A program made the translations under genes and the position numbers. The notes beneath the pieces are model-generated. The model made no database searches, was not told the origin of the DNA, and was given only the letters and a program-made list of their open reading frames with translations. Of a stretch of DNA of 64,000 bases, positions 61,735-64,000 are shown piece by piece. The stretch's first letter is position 1; each line of letters begins with the position of its first letter. Source of the stretch: an uncultured Eubacteriales bacterium (GTDB taxonomy: Bacteria > Bacillota > Clostridia > Oscillospirales > UBA644); the NCBI GenBank assembly GCA_934454405.1, contig CAKSFN010000010.1, positions 1 to 64,000 of the forward strand, written 5' to 3'.

Positions 61735-62295
61735 TCAGCCTCTTTTTTCCAAACCGGAAAGTCCTCTTATCTTTTTATTCGACGAAAGAACATTGACGAG
61801 AACTGCGGAGATAACAAGACCGCACGCGCCCTGCGTGGCATTTCCGACCAAGGACAGCGACGCTGTTCCCGCACCGTACAAAATAGTTTCAAACACAAAA
61901 TAACCGCCGACCATTATTGCTTCCGCAACAAGCGCGCCGAGAATGACAAAAACTATTCTGACGCCGGCTTTCGGCTGTTTTTTCATCGGCATTACTGCGA
62001 TAAGGAAAAAAACAACAGCCATAAGAGCCTTTATAACAAGCGTTGCGGGAGCATATATCGCAAAAGGGGAAAGGACATCTGCAAGTGCAGAGCCTATACC
62101 CGCGGCGACCGCACCGTAAACGGGACCGAGAAAGAACGCGCCCGTAAGCAAAACCGCATCACCGAGATTAAAATATCCGTTCGCTCCGACAAACGGAATC
62201 TGCAAAAATTTTGTGGCAACAAAAGTCAACGCCATGAACACGGCGGTCAGGCAAAGTCTGAACGTGATGTTGCCTTTGTTTACTTTTTCTGACAT
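61735..62295 (-). CDS. ECF-transporter S component, probable vitamin B6-related
   Basis: 186 residues, six helices. Motifs of the riboflavin/pyridoxine-type S family: TAVFMALTFVATKFLQIPF at the start, ANGYFNLGDAVLLTGAFFLGPVYGA (about 38-62) and YAPATLVIKALMA (about 90). The divergent neighbour is a MocR regulator of the PdxR type, and S components next to such regulators are predicted pyridoxine transporters (PdxU/PdxU2), so B6 uptake is the best inference. RBS AGGGGG. No ECF ATPase or T gene is nearby, as usual for group II systems. Confidence 0.8.
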   Translation of the reverse strand: MSEKVNKGNITFRLCLTAVFMALTFVATKFLQIPFVGANGYFNLGDAVLLTGAFFLGPVYGAVAAGIGSALADVLSPFAIYAPATLVIKALMAVVFFLIAVMPMKKQPKAGVRIVFVILGALVAEAIMVGGYFVFETILYGAGTASLSLVGNATQGACGLVISAVLVNVLSSNKKIRGLSGLEKRG

Positions 62296-62309
62296 TTAAG
62301 GTTTCCCCC

Positions 62310-62338
62310 TTGCAATTTCAATAACAGTATTATACAAT
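62310..62338 (+). promoter_or_regulatory. promoter of the MocR gene, overlapping the divergent ECF -10 box
   Basis: Plus strand -35 TTGCAA (62310-62315), 17-base spacer, -10 TACAAT (62333-62338). On the minus strand TATAAT (62334-62329) overlaps it by two bases. The overlap suggests mutually exclusive transcription controlled by the MocR protein. Confidence 0.55.
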
Positions 62339-62387
62339 ATTTCTGATAATATAAAATAGTCAAAACAAGAGGAAATAATATAACCAG

Positions 62388-63476
62388 ATGAAATATCTGA
62401 TAAAAAAAGAGGAACACCCCGTTTATCTGCAATTATACCGACAGATCAGAGAAGATATTGTTCGCGGGAATTATAAAACGGGAGACAAACTACCGTCCAA
62501 ACGTCTGCTTGCGGAAGAAGTCGGCGTAAGCACTATAACGGTCGAACACGCATACGAACTGCTTTACGACGAGGGATATGCGGAAGCGCGGCAGCGAAGC
62601 GGTTTTTTCGTTATCTTCCGTCCGGGCGACGGCTTTGCTTCCTCTGAAAAAAGCGTCGGACAGATTTTGCCAAAGCAAAAAGAAGTGTCTGAAAAGCCGT
62701 CTTTCCCCGTCTCCCTGCTCTGCAAAACAATGCGTCGCGTCCTTTCGGACTACAATGACAGGATACTCGAAAAATCCCCGAATACCGGGCTTGTTGAGCT
62801 GCGGCGCGCGCTGAGGCTGTTTCTTGCGCGCAACAAGGGCATAGAAGTTGAAGAGAGTCGAATAGTTGTCGGCTCGGGCGCGGAATATCTTTACGCGCTG
62901 CTTGTGGATATGCTCGGCAGAGACAAGGTTTACGCGTTTGAAGATCCGTCTTATGAAAAAATCGGAAAAATATATCACGCGACGGGTGTAAAATACGAAA
63001 AACTGCCGCTTTCGGAGGACGGAATAGACAGCTCGGCTCTCGCCGCCTCGAAAGCCGACGTTTTGCACACCACGCCCTGCCGCAGTTTTCCGAGCGGTGT
63101 TTCCGCATCGGCGTCAAAGAGATATGAATATATCCGCTGGGCGGACAGAGCCGACAGATTTATTATTGAGTCGGACTATGACTCCGAATTTGCGGTCGCC
63201 GCAAAGCCCGCCGACACGATCTTTGCGCTTGCGGACAGGGATAACGTAATATATCTGAACACTTTTTCAAAAACCATCTCGCCGTCAATGCGCGTGGGCT
63301 ATATGGTGCTTCCGGAAAAGCTGGTAAAGCCTTTTGAGGAAAAGGTCGGGTTTTACTCCTGCACCGTTCCGACCTACGAGCAGTTTGTGCTGACGGAACT
63401 TCTTAACAGCGGCGATTTTGAACGCCATATCAACCGCGTCCGCAGGGCAAAGAGAAAAGAACTGCAAAACGGATAA
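62388..63476 (+). CDS. MocR/PdxR-like regulator (GntR plus aminotransferase domain), C-terminally short
   Basis: 362 residues, whereas family members usually have about 440-480. GntR winged helix (about 10-75: YLQLYRQIREDIVRGNY ... KLPSKRLLAEEVGVSTITVEHAYELL), then a fold-type I aminotransferase-like domain with the PLP lysine in NTFSKTISPSMRVGY (about 303). It stops soon after (HINRVRRAKRKELQNG), where the C-terminal small domain should continue for some 80-100 residues. No continuation exists in the other frames; a terminator follows instead. PdxR proteins sense PLP. Truncation might leave a constitutive or dead regulator. Confidence 0.8.
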   Translation: MKYLIKKEEHPVYLQLYRQIREDIVRGNYKTGDKLPSKRLLAEEVGVSTITVEHAYELLYDEGYAEARQRSGFFVIFRPGDGFASSEKSVGQILPKQKEVSEKPSFPVSLLCKTMRRVLSDYNDRILEKSPNTGLVELRRALRLFLARNKGIEVEESRIVVGSGAEYLYALLVDMLGRDKVYAFEDPSYEKIGKIYHATGVKYEKLPLSEDGIDSSALAASKADVLHTTPCRSFPSGVSASASKRYEYIRWADRADRFIIESDYDSEFAVAAKPADTIFALADRDNVIYLNTFSKTISPSMRVGYMVLPEKLVKPFEEKVGFYSCTVPTYEQFVLTELLNSGDFERHINRVRRAKRKELQNG

Positions 63477-63490
63477 AAAGAAGAACGGAT

Positions 63491-63530
63491 AAAGAGCGCC
63501 CCCGAAAGCCGAAGGCTTCGGAGGCGCTTT
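63491..63530. terminator. bidirectional terminator after the MocR gene
   Basis: AGCGCC (63495-63500) with GGCGCT (63523-63528) and inner CCGAA/TTCGG form a stem, flanked by AAA and TTT. It lies between convergent genes. Confidence 0.7.
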
Positions 63531-63578
63531 CAAAAAACGCGTTTTTTTCAGTTTTTTGCTGACTCGCAGTTTCGGCTT

Positions 63579-63998
63579 TTAACCGAAATACGCCCTGCAG
63601 GAATCGCCGTATTTAAGCATCGCAACAAGCATCTCCGAAAGAGGAGTTCCGAGTTCGGTCTTTCCCACGGCGTACGATTGAATGCTGTATTTCACGGTAT
63701 TGCTGACGGGGACTCCGTTTCTGTAAGCCGTAACGGTAAACGCATCACGCATCGCATTGGGAAGAATATCGCCGAACAAAACATAGTATCTGTCCGTTTT
63801 TCCCTCAACTGCAGAAAATTCGGAGGTTTCATATTCGTAATTCCCGAGAGAAAACTTTACAGACAGCCCGGATATATCGGTTGCGCTGAACTGAAGCCGC
63901 ACATTCACGACCTCTGTCAACCGCAACGCAGCACTTTTCCAAACAACGGAGGGCGAATCTGTTTTTACATACTCTTTATTAAATTGATTTACGGGATC
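63579..63998 (-). CDS. C-terminal part of a large secreted protein, runs off the window
   Basis: The frame is open from the window edge to stop at 63579 (139 residues visible). It is a beta-rich region (VNVRLQFSATDISGLSVKF, KFSLGNYEYET) ending in SYAVGKTELGTPLSEMLVAMLKYGDSCRAYFG. The ending Y-x-x-x-x-L-x-x-x-M-L-x-Y-G-x-x-x-x-x-Y-F-G closes many clostridial extracellular and dockerin proteins. No dockerin is visible after it. Function depends on the unseen N-terminal part. Confidence 0.7.
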   Translation of the reverse strand, partial: DPVNQFNKEYVKTDSPSVVWKSAALRLTEVVNVRLQFSATDISGLSVKFSLGNYEYETSEFSAVEGKTDRYYVLFGDILPNAMRDAFTVTAYRNGVPVSNTVKYSIQSYAVGKTELGTPLSEMLVAMLKYGDSCRAYFG

Positions 63999-64000
63999 AT

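Noticed and set aside
1..64000. CRISPR arrays, prophage, transposases, rRNA
   Set aside because: No regularly spaced short repeats, no integrase, transposase or structural phage genes, and no rRNA-like sequence were seen.

Overview
The window is a chromosomal segment of a Gram-positive, probably gut-associated member of the Clostridia (Oscillospirales/Ruminococcaceae-like). Evidence: Bacillota-type sigma-A promoters (TTGACA-17-TATAAT), strong AGGAGG ribosome sites, lipobox lipoproteins, a BspA-like surface protein and two proteins ending in dockerin-like domains, ECF vitamin transporter S components, MurT/GatD, ThiI, CinA-C, TepA, and a 2-hydroxyacyl-CoA-dehydratase activase typical of strict anaerobes. 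Base composition is moderate and even. No phage, transposase, CRISPR or rRNA operon was seen. Family assignments come from reading motifs, not from database searches.

Layout. 1-2150 (+): end of a zinc-ribbon protein, a TFIIB-type zinc-ribbon membrane protein and a TPM-domain protein, resembling the Bacillus ydjI/ydjG/ydjH envelope-stress cluster. 2240-11900 (-): one long operon-like run, pcrA, rmuC, cysteine desulfurase, an unknown 228-residue protein, metG, thiI, pncC, a 55-residue protein and a small membrane protein (DNA repair plus tRNA charging and thiolation). 12050-17220 (+): secreted endo/exonuclease/phosphatase-family protein, tepA, small ORF, cytidylate-kinase-like gene, pgk, tpiA. 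17300-20870 (-): two lipoproteins and a two-component system. 21030-23985 (+): sulfur assimilation operon (Cys-Cys leader peptide, metY, cysK, Rrf2 regulator). 24280-26820: convergent pair of secreted dockerin-like proteins. 27050-27325 (+): tRNA-Val, tRNA-Asp, tRNA-Gly. 27430-27950 (-): decayed beta-helix lipoprotein gene. 28060-32313 (-): acyl-CoA dehydratase and its double activase, split in two. 32660-34630 (-): nucleotide-sugar-type cytidylyltransferase and a lipoprotein. 34730-40400 (-): teichoic-acid/O-antigen-type ABC exporter, then psd, pssA, a flippase-like protein and a PAP2 phosphatase, i.e. envelope lipid and polysaccharide synthesis. 40630-49180 (-): heterodimeric ABC exporter, uvrA, uvrB. 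49510-55460 (+): phosphate regulon pstSCAB-phoU plus a PhoR-like kinase. 56400-58500 (-): gatD-like and murT. 58740-60760: DMT permease and MerR regulator. 60890-63480: two ECF S components and a divergent, C-terminally shortened MocR/PdxR-like regulator. 63580-64000 (-): end of a large secreted protein.

The best candidate for something undescribed is a ~275-base element present twice (55928-56201 and 61382-61656). Its interior is about 95% identical between copies (hand count), while its 26-base terminal arms differ at roughly 29% of positions yet stay complementary within each copy, with compensatory changes there and in one internal helix. It behaves like a structured RNA, or like an element lodged in the loop of different pre-existing hairpins. 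Copy 2 runs into the 5' end of an ECF transporter gene. Other points worth a look: a Cys-Cys leader peptide whose coding region can pair with the metY ribosome site; two genes whose ribosome site lies in the 3' arm of the preceding terminator and whose start follows its U-tract; a hairpin family (GGGGCTGTAAAAAA...) dispersed through the window; and a GatD-like protein lacking the usual catalytic His.
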